Positions 10,561-22,522 of a DNA stretch of 64,000 nt are shown here, one piece after another (the stretch's first letter is position 1; each line of letters begins with the position of its first letter). The position numbers and the translations under genes are program-made. This DNA is from Torreya grandis (taxonomy: Eukaryota > Streptophyta > Pinopsida > Cupressales > Taxaceae). The notes under the pieces were generated by a model. That model had not been told where the DNA came from and did no database searches. It saw nothing but the letters and a program-made list of their open reading frames with translations. The stretch is from positions 15,666,501-15,730,500 of the forward strand of contig JARHVA010000001.1 of the NCBI GenBank assembly GCA_037957365.1, given 5' to 3'.

Positions 10561-11359
10561 CTTTTGTGAATGTCTTATGTTGTAGGTCCATCTTTGAACA
10601 CTCATAACTTAAGCTAGACAGCTCATGCAAACATGAAATTTGCAGGATATGATCCTAGCATATAGAAATTTGATTGTGATATATTCATTGGTCACATGAG
10701 GCTTTGTGAGTAAAATAAAAATTACATAAGTGGACTGGTCTATTTGCTCCTATTTGACGTCTTGGTGCCTATCATGGTAAAAAATGGCTAAGTATGGAAA
10801 ATTATCAAATTCTATCTGAGGAGCCAACTTTAAACATGCATACTTCATATTGCACTTGAATTGATGACATGAAACTTAGAGCATATGTTTTTGTGACTAA
10901 AATGAACAAACCCATGTGACCATTCTCTCTTGATACCCTCATGCGTGTGAGATATAGCATCACCAAACTGCCTACTCAAAATTTCTACCACTTGACCCAA
11001 AATGTCAAGATGAACACAATGAAGAACCAGATGAATAGCAGGAACCTTCTAAGTCATTCCAAGCACTCTTGAAATCCCATGGGGTATTTTCAACTTTAGT
11101 CCTATCCTTAGATCCACTTCTCCATCAAACCATGTAATAGCTTCATATGTGGGCCAATAGGCCTTTCAAGGATAGGTCTCCTTGGAGAATGGACCACTTG
11201 ATTCTAAATATTTTGAGTAGGTTGAACCTATTTAGGTTATTCAACTAAATTTTATTGCATAGGAATAATGATAATTGGTTGAAGGAGGTATTCATATGGA
11301 ATACCATGAGTTTTAATAACATTATTGACAAAAAGTTATTTCAAACATGTGTAATGTAG
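10561..11359. other. Decayed sequence downstream of E2 protease
   Basis: If E2 continued leftward, RT would be expected here. I found no RT motif on the minus strand, only short frames with stops. The RT part of E2 is deleted, decayed beyond recognition, or replaced. Confidence 0.35.
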
Positions 11360-11369
11360 AAGTAACTGT

Positions 11370-11532
11370 GCAAACCTACTGAATCCAAGGATGCCCCAAT
11401 AACATATCAAAGACCCCTACATTGGGTACTACTATAAACCTAGTGGCCACATGTGTTGGACTAAAATGTAATGGTAACGTGATCCCACTAATATTATTTG
11501 ATTGTGACCATTACAACCCTTAATGACTATGG

Positions 11533-11623
<91 letters not shown>

Positions 11624-11720
11624 TTTATGTGTCTAAGATGAGAGACAAGTATGATATTTCACATATTCAAACTCGAACTATTATCAACCATGACACTCTA
11701 GATAGGTTGATGATCAATGT
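11370..11720 (-). pseudogene. E2 aspartic protease, broken by a microsatellite
   Basis: Near 11670-11710 the minus strand reads VMVDNSSSLNM, an active-site match to the usual [10 protein letters not shown], with Gly changed to Ser. Near 11370-11480 it reads FIVVPNVGVFDMLLGHPWIQ, the second-half signature (usual YDLLLGRPWI). Between them sits the (GT)43 run at 11535-11620. Both halves and their order identify a Gypsy retropepsin; stops and the microsatellite show that it is inactive. Confidence 0.75.
11535..11620. repeat. (GT)43 microsatellite
   Basis: Eighty-six bases of uninterrupted GT. On the minus strand it is a CA run lying inside the E2 protease gene, just after the active site. Confidence 0.98.
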
Positions 11721-12290
11721 AAACTTTAATTAATCTTTTAGTGAAAATTAAAATCATCATTGACAGTTACATGCTTTGAAAAGTGATAATGGTCTAGATG
11801 GCACATAAACATGATATTTACCAATGATGTCATTCAAAGGATGTTGTGCTATTGGTATGAGGATGATAAGTAATTGGTGGAGGATATGGAGTATACACAT
11901 AATGCATTTATAATTTATCTATTATTTCTTGACTTATATGCTTAGGAAAAGGATCACTGAATATATTCATTGTTCTATTCTTGTTTGGATGTGGTTGTGT
12001 ACTTTCATTAGGTACATTCATATCAGTGATGTTTTCACTTATCAAGTCTTAAATCCTATGTTGCAAACTGATGTTCCTATTGGTGGTTTTCCCTAGTGCT
12101 ATATGATAATCATAAAAAACATCCTAATTAAATATTTTTAGAAGAGGCTTAGTCCTACCAAACTCTTTAATGGGAGGGAACAATATGACATTACATTCCA
12201 ATAACTTTTACAAAACTCTGTAGGAATATTATAGCAAATTGATAAATTGTCTACTTGGAGGAGCTAACAATACAATACGCAGTGTAGGTT

Positions 12291-12575
12291 GTGAAACTAC
12301 ATTGTCTATTATTTTTTAATCACTCTTATTTTTAGTTGGTCTCACTTTGTATAGTGAATTGCTCATATTATTTGCATGGGAAGTAGAAACATGATTTGTT
12401 GCATACTTAAGCTTGTTCATTACCCATAATATAATAAAGTTGTGTAACTACATTGACTGTTGCTTTTTTATCACTCTTATTCTCATTTGGTCTCACATTG
12501 TATGGTGGCTTATTCAGATTCTTTGCATTAGAAGTAGAATCATGATTTTTTTCATACTTAAGCTTATTCATTGCC
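12291..12575. repeat. Tandem duplication, 151-bp offset
   Basis: Sequence from 12291 (GAAACTACATTG, ATCACTCTTAT, GGTCTCAC, GAAGTAGAA, CATACTTAAGCTT) recurs from 12442 in the same order with scattered substitutions. It lies in the E2 gag tail, giving Asn/Lys-rich minus-strand coding. Confidence 0.82.
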
Positions 12576-12600
12576 AACAACTTGACCACTCTTTCTTAAT

Positions 12601-12946
12601 CATAGAAACTTCTTAAGCATAATAGATTCATGTAGAAGTGGAAGCAAACTTTTCTTGTAATTGTCTTGTGATTCCTTATTAGCCATATGATTCGTCATCT
12701 TGGATAACATGGTCATATAACTTAAGACATATTCTACGATAATCTCATTGGATTCTTATTTGAATTTAGAAACCATAGAAACTTCTTAAGCATAATAGAT
12801 TCATATAGAAGTGGAAACAAACTTTACTTGAAAGTATCTTGTGATTCCTTATTGGCCATATGATTCGTCATCTTGGATAGCATGGTCATATAACTTAAGA
12901 CATATTCTACGATAATCTCATTGGATTCTTATTTGAATTGAGAAAT
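12601..12946. repeat. Tandem duplication, two 173-bp copies
   Basis: Copy 1 is 12601-12773 and copy 2 is 12774-12946. Both start CATAGAAACTTCTTAAGCAT and end near ATTTGAATT-AGAA. They differ at only a handful of positions, so the duplication is younger than most decay around it. Confidence 0.92.
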
Positions 12947-13088
12947 TTGGGCATATGAAATATTTTCACTAATATTGACTGACAAATGTGTAAGGAACAA
13001 ATTTTCCAAATGATTGAATGCATGAACTGATTGATGTGGTAAATCATAAAACCATCTTAGTGCATATTATTTTAAGCTTCTAGAAAAT
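12947..13088 (-). pseudogene. E2 gag core, second half
   Basis: The minus strand reads RWFYDLPHQSVHAFNHLENL then FLTHLSVNI, the C-terminal half of the Gypsy gag core (usual W-Y-L---SI-SF--L---F---F). It abuts the chromovirus 5' LTR. The missing N-terminal half lies at 18646-19072. Confidence 0.8.
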
Positions 13089-13435
13089 CACTACACCCTT
13101 AACCTATGACATGTCTAGGGATATGTGTGGTCAAATTGGGGCTTACATAACTCTTATATCATTTTGTCACATTTTTCTATGTTCTTAGTAAGGTCATCCT
13201 ATGGAATAACCATGGCTAATTAGAATATACATAGAAGGTAGTGGTTAGTATTTGATCATCATTTATGATTTCTACTCTTATTACATTTTTGTGGAGGTCT
13301 CCCCCTTAAATTGGCTCAATAATATTTATCAAGCATTCTTCTCTTCTATAAATTATTATTGTGGATCTACTTATTATGATCTTATTTATGTGATATAATA
13401 TTATATTATGTGAACATCCAAGTAATTACGTTACA
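13089..13435 (+). repeat. Chromovirus 5' LTR
   Basis: Aligns from end to end with 18298-18645. Its first bases CACTACACCC correspond to TGTTATGCCC in the 3' copy, so the terminal TG has mutated. It ends TTACA, followed two bases later by the PBS. A plus-strand TATAAATT lies at 13347-13354. Confidence 0.9.
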
Positions 13436-13437
13436 AG

Positions 13438-13449
13438 TGGTATCAGATC
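13438..13449 (+). promoter_or_regulatory. Chromovirus primer-binding site (initiator tRNA-Met)
   Basis: TGGTATCAGATC, one mismatch from TGGTATCAGAGC, the complement of the 3' end of plant initiator tRNA-Met. It lies 2 bp after the LTR. Confidence 0.85.
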
Positions 13450-13959
13450 TTTGATTTGGGCAAGTTTCTATGGCATTATTTTTGGCAGATTTGGTGTTGT
13501 GGGTCTCCTATGAGTGGAAGGATAAAAAAAATGACTTATGATTAAGGAATATTTTTTCCTTCACTACAGTATTGTTTGAAATGTTTTTTTGAAAAAAATT
13601 AAAATAAGTTTGTAAACTTTTTCACCCTTGTGTAAAGTACCATTCATTAGATTCATCTCAACAAGACAATCTCAATGGTATAGTATGCTGGAACACTTTT
13701 CAAGCTAAATTTTTTCACCCTAGTGCACATTAGTAATTATTGCATTCTTCTCGATGAGATGATCATAATAATATAATCTACCAATACACTTTTTAAGGGG
13801 CTGAAACCCTCCATCCTAAGGTTTGTGCATGGTTGGTCCTAACACTCACAGACATGGGAAAGGACAGGAAACTCAAAAAACTTCTCACAAGGACAACATG
13901 AAGTCTAACACTTCTTATCTATTTATTTTTGAGGTGGTTCACCAACTTTAATTAGATTT

Positions 13960-14700
13960 ATAAAGCATGGTGTATAAAGATGATCTTGATGTGGTTAAAG
14001 GGGACATCGTTGGAGTAAGAGGGGACCTAAATGTTTTGAATGATCAATTGACACTTATAACTAGGCAATTGTCTGATCATATATCTCAACCTTCACAAAA
14101 TAATCCTCCACCACTTTAGTTCAATTCTCCCCATTCAAATAATCACATCTCCAATATTGGTCTGAAGCATTTATTTCCAAAAGTGTAATTATGAAAGTTT
14201 AATGGTAAGGATATATTCATTTGAATTAATAAAATAAAAAAAATTGTTATATTCACATTAGAGTCCAAGTGCACAAAAGGTGGTCATGGATTCTTTGTAT
14301 CTAAAACCTAAGCAGTTCATTTGGTATAGATGGTTATGTTCTTAAAATAAAATAAGGGCCTCCAAGTTACCTAGTCTATATTTTTCGAGGAACTACAACT
14401 CCACTATCACAATAGTGTTTTATAAAACTACTGTAGTCAACTAGCCAAATTACATCAAACAAGGACTGTGAAGGGTTATATTGATAAATTCTAGAATCTC
14501 TCCTTATATGAGGATGCTATCATTGAGGTAAATTTGACTAACATGTTATTGGGTGGCCTCAAAGACAACATCTAAATAGAGGTTCTCATGTTTAGTCCCA
14601 ATTTCGTATCTGAAGCCATACCAATGGTACACATGGTAGAGGAAAAAAGATCTAGTCAAATGAATACCTTGTTCTAATGTTTGCAAACATAATACCCCAT
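13960..14700 (+). pseudogene. Chromovirus gag
   Basis: Plus-strand frames with stops contain KFNGKDIFI, then SQLAKLHQTRTVKGYIDKF, MLLGGLKDNI and a final VEEKR. This is the standard chromovirus gag core, of the SQL-KL-QTGTV-EY---F...F--GLK--I type. Several stops and frame changes interrupt it. Confidence 0.75.
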
Positions 14701-14739
14701 CCCCATCATTTCTTCAGCTTACAATATTGACCCCTCATC

Positions 14740-14850
14740 AAACTAAAGAGAAGCGTGCAAAAGGGTTGTGTTTTGGTTATGGTAGAAAATGGAGGAAATG
14801 ACATGGATGTATTGAAAATAAGTTGTTTTATGTTTAAGGTGTCAATGACG
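14740..14850 (+). pseudogene. Chromovirus gag nucleocapsid knuckle
   Basis: After a basic EKRAKGLCFGYGRKW stretch, a cysteine-containing remnant resembles the chromovirus knuckle CF-C--KW--GH-C, with the second Cys replaced by Tyr and one stop. It would bind genomic RNA. Assignment rests on position and the CF...KW pattern. Confidence 0.5.
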
Positions 14851-14939
14851 ATGAAAAATATGATGAGGCCTTAGGTGTAGGTCTATAAGAACCTGAGGTT
14901 AAATCTAAATATTTTCAACGTACTATTTCCTATCATGCA

Positions 14940-15330
14940 CATTCAGGTATTAATACTCCTCAAACTTTTAAGGTGGTGGGTTTTCTCAAGAAACATAAGG
15001 TGACTATGTTGATTGACTCTAGGAGTACACGCAACTTCATCAAAAATAAGTTGGCTACTCATTTAAATTGTTTCATTTACCCAATTCTTGAATTTTAAGT
15101 CATGATTATAGATGGTGGTATAGTCAATTGTTCTAGCAAATGCCATAGTATTAAGCTTGTTATGGGAGACTACATGCTAGATTTTCTTATGTTTGTTATT
15201 CTCATGGGTAGGGCTGACATTGTTTTGAGAGTGTAATGGCTCACCACTTTAGGCAAAATTGAGATAATTTTTTAGGAATTATTCATGTACTTTCATTCAT
15301 AAGGCATGACATTTCAATTATGTGGATTAC
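14940..15330 (+). pseudogene. Chromovirus aspartic protease
   Basis: The plus-strand frame reads VTMLIDSRSTRNFIKNKLAT, matching the active site (usual LIDSGSTHNF) with Gly changed to Arg. Downstream come VMGDYMLDFLMFVI and DIVLRV-WL, the second-half signature (usual D-ILG-DWL). Stops are present. It sits correctly between gag and RT. Confidence 0.78.
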
Positions 15331-15464
15331 AGGCTAAATCTCCACAATTGGTTAGTTCTCACTAGATGATAAAGATGATCAAAAAAGGGGATGAAGGATT
15401 TTTGATGTGATTATTTTCCATAGAAGTTAAACCAACCAAAGAATCTACCCATCCTAATTTATAA

Positions 15465-16700
15465 TTAGTGTTGGATGACCATTATGTTGTTTTTGTTACC
15501 ATGCCAAAAGGTCTTCCACAAAGCAGAGTACATGATCTTGCCATCAGACCAATTCCATGTAGTACACCACCCAACATTAGACACTACAGGCATCCCTATG
15601 CTCGTAAGAGTGAAATTGAAAAGATGGTACCAGGGATTTTGGAGGCAGGAATTATCAAACACAATTAAAGTGAATATTCTTCCTCAATGGTCATGGTGCA
15701 TAAGAAGGATGACACGTAGAGGACGTGTCAAGATTACAAAGAACTCAATAAGTACACCATCAAAGATAAGTTCCCTATTCCAATAATTGATGATTTACTA
15801 TATTAATTACATGATGCTATTTATTTTTCCAAATTAGATCTCTGCTCTGGGTATCATCAAATTATAATCCACAAAGAGGATATACCTAAAACAACTTTCT
15901 AAACTTGTGAAGGCCATTATGAGTTTATGGTCATACCATTTGGTCTCACAAATACACCTATATTTAAGAGTTTGATGAATATTATTTTTAGGCCATTTTT
16001 GAGAAAGTTTGTGTTTATGTTTTTTGATGGCATCCTCATTTACAACGAACATTTGGAAGACCATTTGATGCATGTGAAACAAGTACTTTTGGTTCTGGAA
16101 CAACACAAACTTTATGCCAAACCTTCTAAATGTGTTTTTGGTGTTAGAGAGGTGGAGTACTTGGCTCATATTATTTCACATGAAGGCATGAAAGTTGATC
16201 CTAAGAATATCAAAGCAGTGATGGAGTGGCAAGTGCCTGAGATCCTCAATAACCTTCAAGGATTTCTGGGGCTAATAGGTTACTATCGTAGGTTTGTAAA
16301 AAATTATGGTAGCATCATAGCCCCACTCACATCTTTGTTGAATAAATACTCCTTTTACTGGACTGAAATAGCTACCAAGGTGTTTGAAAAACTAAAAATG
16401 GTTATGTGTATGACTCCGATTTTGGTTACCCCTAATTTTTCTAAAATTTTTGTTGGTGAATGTGATATATTAGGATACACCATGGGGGATGTACTCATGC
16501 AATAAGGCAAACCACTTACATTTGAGATTCATTAACTAAAGGAAAAAAATAGGATCAAGTTAATTTATGAGAAAAAGTGATGATTATTCTACATGTAGAC
16601 AAGCAATGGAGACCTTATCTGATGGGTCGATACTTTCAAGTAAAGACTAATCATGATAGCCTTGAATATTTTTTGGAATAACGACTATCATCAGAAGAAC
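15465..16700 (+). pseudogene. Chromovirus reverse transcriptase and RNase H
   Basis: LPQSRVHDLAIRPIP and YARKSEIEKMVPGILEAGII open the RT. SKLDLCSGYHQI and VIPFGLTNTPIFKSLMN mark the palm. The catalytic YVDD is degraded to FFDGILIYN. LYAKPSKCVFG and HIISHEGMKVDPKNIKAV follow, and FLGLIGYYRRFVKNYGSI is well kept. The longest open part is 15927-16505 (192 residues). RNase H follows, with LEYFLE and weaker motifs around 16560-16700. Loss of the first catalytic Asp and several stops show it is dead. Confidence 0.9.
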
Positions 16701-16939
16701 AAAAAAATAGGTGACTAAAAAGTGAGGATATGATTTTGAAATAGTATATAAGAAAGGAAAAGAAAATATGGTGGTAGATGCATTATCCAAGCATGATGAT
16801 TCAATTGAGGTATTACTATGCATAATGACCATTGGACATGCATATTGTCTAGAAGAAGTAAGATCAAAATGGGAGAATGATAGGGATATTAAAGATTTGA
16901 TTCAAAATATTTAGCTTGGTTATGGGTGATCTATAAATT

Positions 16940-17720
16940 TTGCATCAAAGGGGAATGCATTATGGTATAAATATTGATTATACCTCTATAAGTATTCTCT
17001 TATCAAACATAAAATCCTTCAGAAACTTCATGTATCTCCAATAAAAGGTCATTCAATATTTTAAAAAACATATCATAGAATCAAGAAAGATTTTTTTGGG
17101 AATGACTTAAGGGGGATGTCTAGATATACATGGATAAATGCATGGCATGTCAAGAGAACAAAGGTGAAACCATTAAAAACCCAAGTCTTTTGTAGCCTTT
17201 ATCCATCCCTAGCCAGAAGTGGAAGGAGGTTTCCATGGATTTCATTATTGGGTTACTACATTCTGAGGGTATAAATGTTATCATGGAAATTTTGGATTGA
17301 CTCAATAAGTATGCTCATTTTTTTCTTATCAGAACCATTTGTCGCTAGTACAATAGCTTTTGATTTTCTCAATATAATTTATAAATTGCATAGTACTCCA
17401 AAAATCATTATAAGGGATTGAGATCCCATATTTACTAGTAATTTTTAGAATGATTTATTTGCATGTTTGGGCACCCACTTGTCTTATAGCTTATCCTATC
17501 ATCCTCAATCTAAAGGAAAAATAGAGGTAGTCAAAAAATGTCTATAGGGGTATATTCATTATTTTATTTTTGACAAACATGATAATTGGGTTAATTGGTT
17601 GCCACTTACTTAATGGTGGTATAACACATCTTTTCACACTTCTTCCAAAATGTCACCCTTTGTGGAATTGTATGGGTATCACCCCCCATCCATCACTTCA
17701 ACCTTGAAGGTGCATCCCAA
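16940..17720 (+). pseudogene. Chromovirus integrase
   Basis: Fragments in shifting frames match the core: HVSPIKGHS (zinc finger side), MDFIIGL (first catalytic Asp), STPKIIIRD with DPIFTSNF (usual I-SDRD--F-S-FW), and LSYSLSYHPQSKGKIEVV, where E belongs to the usual HPQTDGQTEVVN. A downstream WWYNTSFHTSSKMSPFVELYG matches the conserved W-YNTS-H-----TPFE--YG. Confidence 0.82.
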
Positions 17721-17849
17721 GGTTTGAGCTACTGAGGAACACATTCACCATCAATAAAAGGTACTCTCTAATTTGTGAGAGAATTTAGCAATGACACAAA
17801 ATAGAATGAAGTAACAAGCAAATCAACAGTGTAGTGAGCAACAATTTGA

Positions 17850-18240
17850 TGTAGATGATTGGGTCTTTATGTGATTATATCCATATAATCATATATCTCT
17901 GAAACAACAAAAAAAGGATAACAAGTTGTTTCCTAAGTATTATAGCCCTTATTAGATAATGTAGAAAACTTGTAGTGTGGTCTACAAGTTGGAATTTTCC
18001 TTGTCCACTTACATATCTCCAATATTCCATGTCTCTTATCTGAAGAAGGTAATTGGACATAGAGGTTCTAATCAGACTGAGTTACCTAAATTGGATAAAG
18101 GAATTCAAATAATTCTAGAGCCTACAAATATCTTTCACACATGGACTAAGTAACTGCAGACTTGAGTGATCAAGGAGTATTTGATCAAATGAAAGAATCT
18201 GCATTCTGAAGATGTAACATGGGAGGATGAAGCATTCTTG
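17850..18240 (+). pseudogene. Chromovirus integrase C-terminus with chromodomain-like tail
   Basis: FHVSYLKKVIG matches the conserved FHVS-L-K of chromovirus C-termini. Further on, VIKEYLIK-KNLHSEDVTWE matches the chromodomain-type ending (usual V-E-LVKWK-LP-EDATWE). In related elements this tail steers integration to marked chromatin. It is decayed here by stops. Confidence 0.7.
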
Positions 18241-18283
18241 TAACACCCTAGTTTGAATCAACATTGAGGATAATGTTCATCTT

Positions 18284-18295
18284 AAAGGGGAGGGG
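18284..18295 (+). promoter_or_regulatory. Chromovirus polypurine tract
   Basis: AAAGGGGAGGGG, two bases before the TG of the 3' LTR. It would prime plus-strand DNA synthesis. Confidence 0.9.
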
Positions 18296-18297
18296 CA

Positions 18298-18645
18298 TGT
18301 TATGCCCTTAACCTATGGCGTGTCTAGGGGTATGTGTGACTAACTTAAGGTTTACATACATCTTATATTATGTCATCACATTTCTCTATGTTCTTATTAA
18401 GGTCGGCCTATGGAACAACCATATCTAAGTAGAGTACATATAGGAGGTAGTGGTTAGTATTTGTTCATCATGTTGTTAATTTTTCTCTTATTAAATTATT
18501 GTGGAGGTTGCCCCTTCAAAGTGGCTCAACTATATTTTTCAAGCATTCTACTCTTAGATCAATTATTATTATAGATCTACATATTCTGATCTTATTTTTA
18601 TGATATAATATTCTATTGTGTGAACATCTAAGTAATTAAATTACA
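18298..18645 (+). repeat. Chromovirus 3' LTR
   Basis: Begins TGTTATGCCC and ends TTACA. It matches the 5' LTR along its whole length with many substitutions and small indels. Confidence 0.92.
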
Positions 18646-19072
18646 TAAATAACTTGGTTAACAACTTATCATTGGACACATAGTCTAAACATATTGCATG
18701 AAAATGTTCTCAAATGTTGTTTAGGGTCACCTTTTCCATCATACAATGTAAGCTTTGGTGCCACAAAATTAGTTGGTAAAGAATATAATGCAATATGTTG
18801 AGCCCATGAAGTATGCAATAAAGTCTTTGAATCAAGTGCCAGGTTTGGTTTTGAAGAATCTTGTTCCAAATGTAACACCTTAGTTTGTAGAGCTTGATCT
18901 CTTTCATAAGGGATTGTACATCAGAATTAGAATGCATGCTAACCAAAGGTGTTGTCATTAAAGATTGAGTAAGAATGGGTACATTGATTTGTGGAAACCC
19001 TTGAGTTGCCGTCACAGTAGATGGTAGTAGAAAATTTGTATCAAGTGAAGTTGATAAAGGTAAAGAACCCAT
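18646..19072 (-). pseudogene. E2 gag, first half
   Basis: Starts with an ATG at 19072 and reads MGSLPLSTSLDTNF, then in a shifted frame NFVAPKLTLYDGKGDPKQHL and RTF, the Gypsy gag core N-terminal half (usual PKL--Y-G--DP--HL--F). It stops at the chromovirus 3' LTR; the rest is at 12947-13088. The start is chosen because no upstream frame is open. Confidence 0.82.
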
Positions 19073-22000
19073 AGCAATTGAAGTTTCCTTCTAATTATTT
19101 TTTGGATTTAATCTTTAACAATCTTTATGAACACATCTTGTATATCTTGATTTTTAGAAAGAAACCCTTTTAATTGTTATTTATCTATGTCATCAAATTA
19201 ATTATAGGATTCTAATATTTGGGAATGCTCAACTTGAGGATCTCTTGATCTTATACATTTAAAAAAGATAAATAGAAATAACTTTATTATATTAATTTAA
19301 ATATGATATTGAAACTTGGAATATTGTTGTTATTAGAGAATTTACCAAATATGAAAACCTTAAGACAACAATTAGAATAGTAAAAAGGGGGGAAGAAAAC
19401 CTCACAACATGAATGGTTAGGGTTTTCAATAGTCAATCAATAATGGGTTCACCAATAAGTTTTATCAAATTTAGGAATTATGAGAGTTTAATCCCAATTC
19501 GATAAACTATTGCATAAAATCAAAATGTTATAGATATGCAATAAATGACACAAAACTAATTTAGATCTTACTAAATTTATAAATATGATAAAAGGGGAAA
19601 GTACCAAAGAAATATAACTTAATAGGAAATTAAATGTGTAGGACTATAAGTGCAACTATTGAAATGACTGTCTAATTATATGATGACACTTTGAATTAAG
19701 AATAGGTCTTTGCTTGGATAATGGATAAATTTATTAGAATTAGATAGGGGAAGCATGTGTTAGTATCCTTAGGGCACATTAGCATCCTGTGAGGGTTTTT
19801 ATCTTTGCAACTGATATGACAGGTTTTCTTGCACATGTATGTCATATTTGATTGTGTAAGTGCTTTTGATACGCTGTAGTAGCAACTATGTACCTTCTTC
19901 TTTACTAAAACCCTATCTCAATGACACAAGAGGATGAATGCAAATCATAGGGTAAAAAGGGTTTAGTGGTTAAAGTTGTGCTTAACATCAAACACCCCTT
20001 GTGTTGAGCATTGCATACATACGAATACTTCAAAAAAGGATTAAACTCCATGTAGTTATCCCATGTCACAATGGTGTGTGTGTAATATTGGTGCAAAGTT
20101 AAATGTTGGTGCAATCCTCTTGTGATTAGATGCTTAAAAAATGACTTATGACCTTAGATGTGTATTTAGAATTAACTTAGGTCTACTAGGGTTATGTGGA
20201 CTCTAAATTGGGAAAAATAGGTGCTTTTTCTCAATGTGCAATTATATATTGTGGTACCTTTCAATCATATGAGCCTTTAGCAAAGAATTACTTGAAAGTG
20301 TGGTTTTATAGTGATAATTTTATAATTCTTTCAGATGAGGTTTGTGAAACATGTTGGATGACCCATTTGGATCAAATGGTCATTATTTGGTGGGAGGATG
20401 TGGTTGGTGGAATTGGACAATATTGAGAAGCATGATAGTCCTAAAAGAGTGGCCTTCTCTGAAGAATAGAGACGACTAAATTAGAAGTGTGGATTAGTCT
20501 AAAAGTGAGTTTAGGTTGTTTAATATGTTGGATAAGGATATTTAGAATCATAATTTGGTTAAGAGGTAAGGGTCATCCACATAAAAAGTAAAGGAAGGGC
20601 GATCAAGGACTATGAAATCAGGCATGAGCTAAACATATATAAGTAGTGGTCACAAGTGCATTATTTTGGCAATACAAGCGTGATGGCATAAAATGGAGGA
20701 GGAAAGAAATGGATCAATTTACTAATTCCTTTGACAAGTGTTTAGACCTAATAATAAGACCTAGTTAATGTGAGAGACTTGGCTTGTAAGAGATGCAGAT
20801 GATAAGAATTTATACTTAGGAGATATCAAATGGATTATGGTAGATTTTTATATATATAGACTTCACAAAATGACCTCACACATAGGCCAACCATATACCA
20901 TTATGATGACTAAAAATCTATTATGCCCCTAATATTTTATCTTCCTAAGTGTAGTAAGGTTATGGGTAGCCAACTTGTGGCATGTTTAACCTTAATATTT
21001 TCATTTATTAGTTCTAGTTTTTTCCTTAGGTTGACTTAAATAGGATGAATGGGTGTGATCCTACCTAATTATGTCAAAAAAAAAAGGATGAGCTTCGCTC
21101 TTCCACATCATCATAAGTTGTATTATGGAGTTCATTGCATTGTTATTCTATTTGTTTGAGATTTTCCCCTTAAATTGGTCTTATATGTGAGTGCTATTAT
21201 ATTTATCTTTGTTGGCAAAAAAATTGGCACCACAAAAAATAGAATGTTTTTGCAACAATGAGAGGATGAAAGTCCCTTCTCTACTATGAGGAGAGGTTCC
21301 CTTTATTAAAAGCAAGAAAATTTATAAGTAAACTATATATAATATAAATAGCTAAATTTGTGTGTGTGTGTGTGTGGACGGGGTGGTATTGCTTTCAAAT
21401 TAAATAAAAGAAAATTAAAAATAAAGGGAAAACAAAAAAGTCATGCACAAATAAACAAAGTTAGATCCCATCCTTTACATAACATAAAAGAAATCATATG
21501 TGATTTGATGGCTTGACAAGGGAAACTTGCATTAATTGAAATGTAAAAAAGACATTTTTTAAACATAAGAATAAAATATATAACCAAAGATATTTCAAGA
21601 CAAAGTTTTGTAAAATATCTTTGTCTTTCTTACTAGAAATGAACAAAAAATTCTTTTCCCTTCTTTCCCAACAAAATTTGGAATATCATCAAACAATCCC
21701 ATTACAATAGTTTTTCTTATTTATAAATTTATGAATGGAATGGGCTGAATTTTCATATTCTTATAACTATTATTTTTAAGATTCCTACTATAAATTTGTA
21801 TTTAATTTTTTTATATTGAAAACAATATCTATATTCATAAAAACAAGTAATGGTATAATGCTAGTCATATAAAAAATGGGTGGAAAAAAGTCACATCCCA
21901 CAAGCATATCCAAACTGAGGTAAAAAACCCTCAAGAGAGATCAAGTCCAATAAAGGGTAAAAAATAAGAGCACTCAAGAAATAAAAACATAGCATTGATT

Positions 22001-22499
22001 TATCAAAGGTGCATAACAATAAAACAAGCACACAAAAAATCACAAATAAGTAAAGAGAACAATTATGCTTCAGCAACAAACATGGGGATTGAAGAAGATG
22101 GTGGAGGAGGTCATTCCTACAGCTTATCACCCTATTCCATTTGAGTAGGGGGTCTTCATCCACATGTAAGGGATCCCAACCATCATTATGCTAAAGATTA
22201 TTATTGTGTTCATTATTTCTATTAGGTGAAATAGTAATAACTAGCCACAAATATTTGTCCTAAGGGGGTGATCAATATGAAGAGAGGCTCATGTGCCTAT
22301 TCTTAGAGCACTATCAATACATACCACACCCTCACCCATGAGGAGGTGACTGTAGACATGAAATTTGTAGATGATCTCAACTAACTACACATAGGGCATT
22401 CCCCTAGTGGTCAAGCAAATGTTGGATGTGGTTAAGCTCCAGGTGAACTTTGTCAAGCTAACTTTGAATCTAGAGAGTAACATTGGAAATGATAGTACT
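19073..22499. other. Unassigned AT-rich DNA
   Basis: No gag, pol or host-gene motif on either strand. Small frames exist (for example 19905-20114 minus, 20196-20426 plus, 21891-22163 minus), but they show no conserved motif. The E2 leader and 5' LTR should lie in the left part, yet no LTR end or primer site could be found. A poly-A run at 21077 and a short GT repeat at 21359-21376 are the only simple repeats. Confidence 0.4.
21359..21376. repeat. (TG)9 microsatellite
   Basis: Eighteen bases of TG repeat in otherwise AT-rich DNA. Confidence 0.95.
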
Positions 22500-22522
22500 T
22501 TTTTAGTAATAAAGAAACTACG

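Larger units (their letters stand above)
13089..18645 (+). mobile_element. Complete but dead Ty3/Gypsy chromovirus inserted in E2 gag
   Basis: Five-kilobase plus-strand element with LTRs 13089-13435 and 18298-18645 (347 and 348 bp), initiator-Met PBS (13438-13449), gag, CCHC-like knuckle, protease, RT, RNase H, integrase, a chromovirus-like C-terminal tail and a PPT (18284-18295). Possible 5-bp target duplication AAAAT (13084-13088) versus TAAAT (18646-18650), one mismatch. Dozens of stops make it inactive. LTRs differ at many positions, so this is an old insertion. Confidence 0.9.
11360..19072 (-). mobile_element. E2: Gypsy gag-protease relic, split by the chromovirus
   Basis: Minus-strand gag begins near 19072 and runs to 18646, is interrupted by a 5557-bp plus-strand element, resumes at 13088, and passes through Asn/Lys-rich gag tail sequence to a protease at 11720-11370. 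The two gag halves fit one conserved domain: the right half ends with DKLLTKLF, the left half begins with RWFYDLPHQSV. No LTR, RT or integrase of E2 is recognisable. Confidence 0.72.

Noticed and set aside
11539..11733. Open frame of alternating Val-Cys
   Set aside because: It is only a translation of the GT microsatellite.
20928..21200. Possible solo LTR of the chromovirus family
   Set aside because: TTATGCCCCTAAT and a CCCCTTAAATTGG word resemble the LTR, but the order cannot be aligned through the middle and no target duplication is visible.
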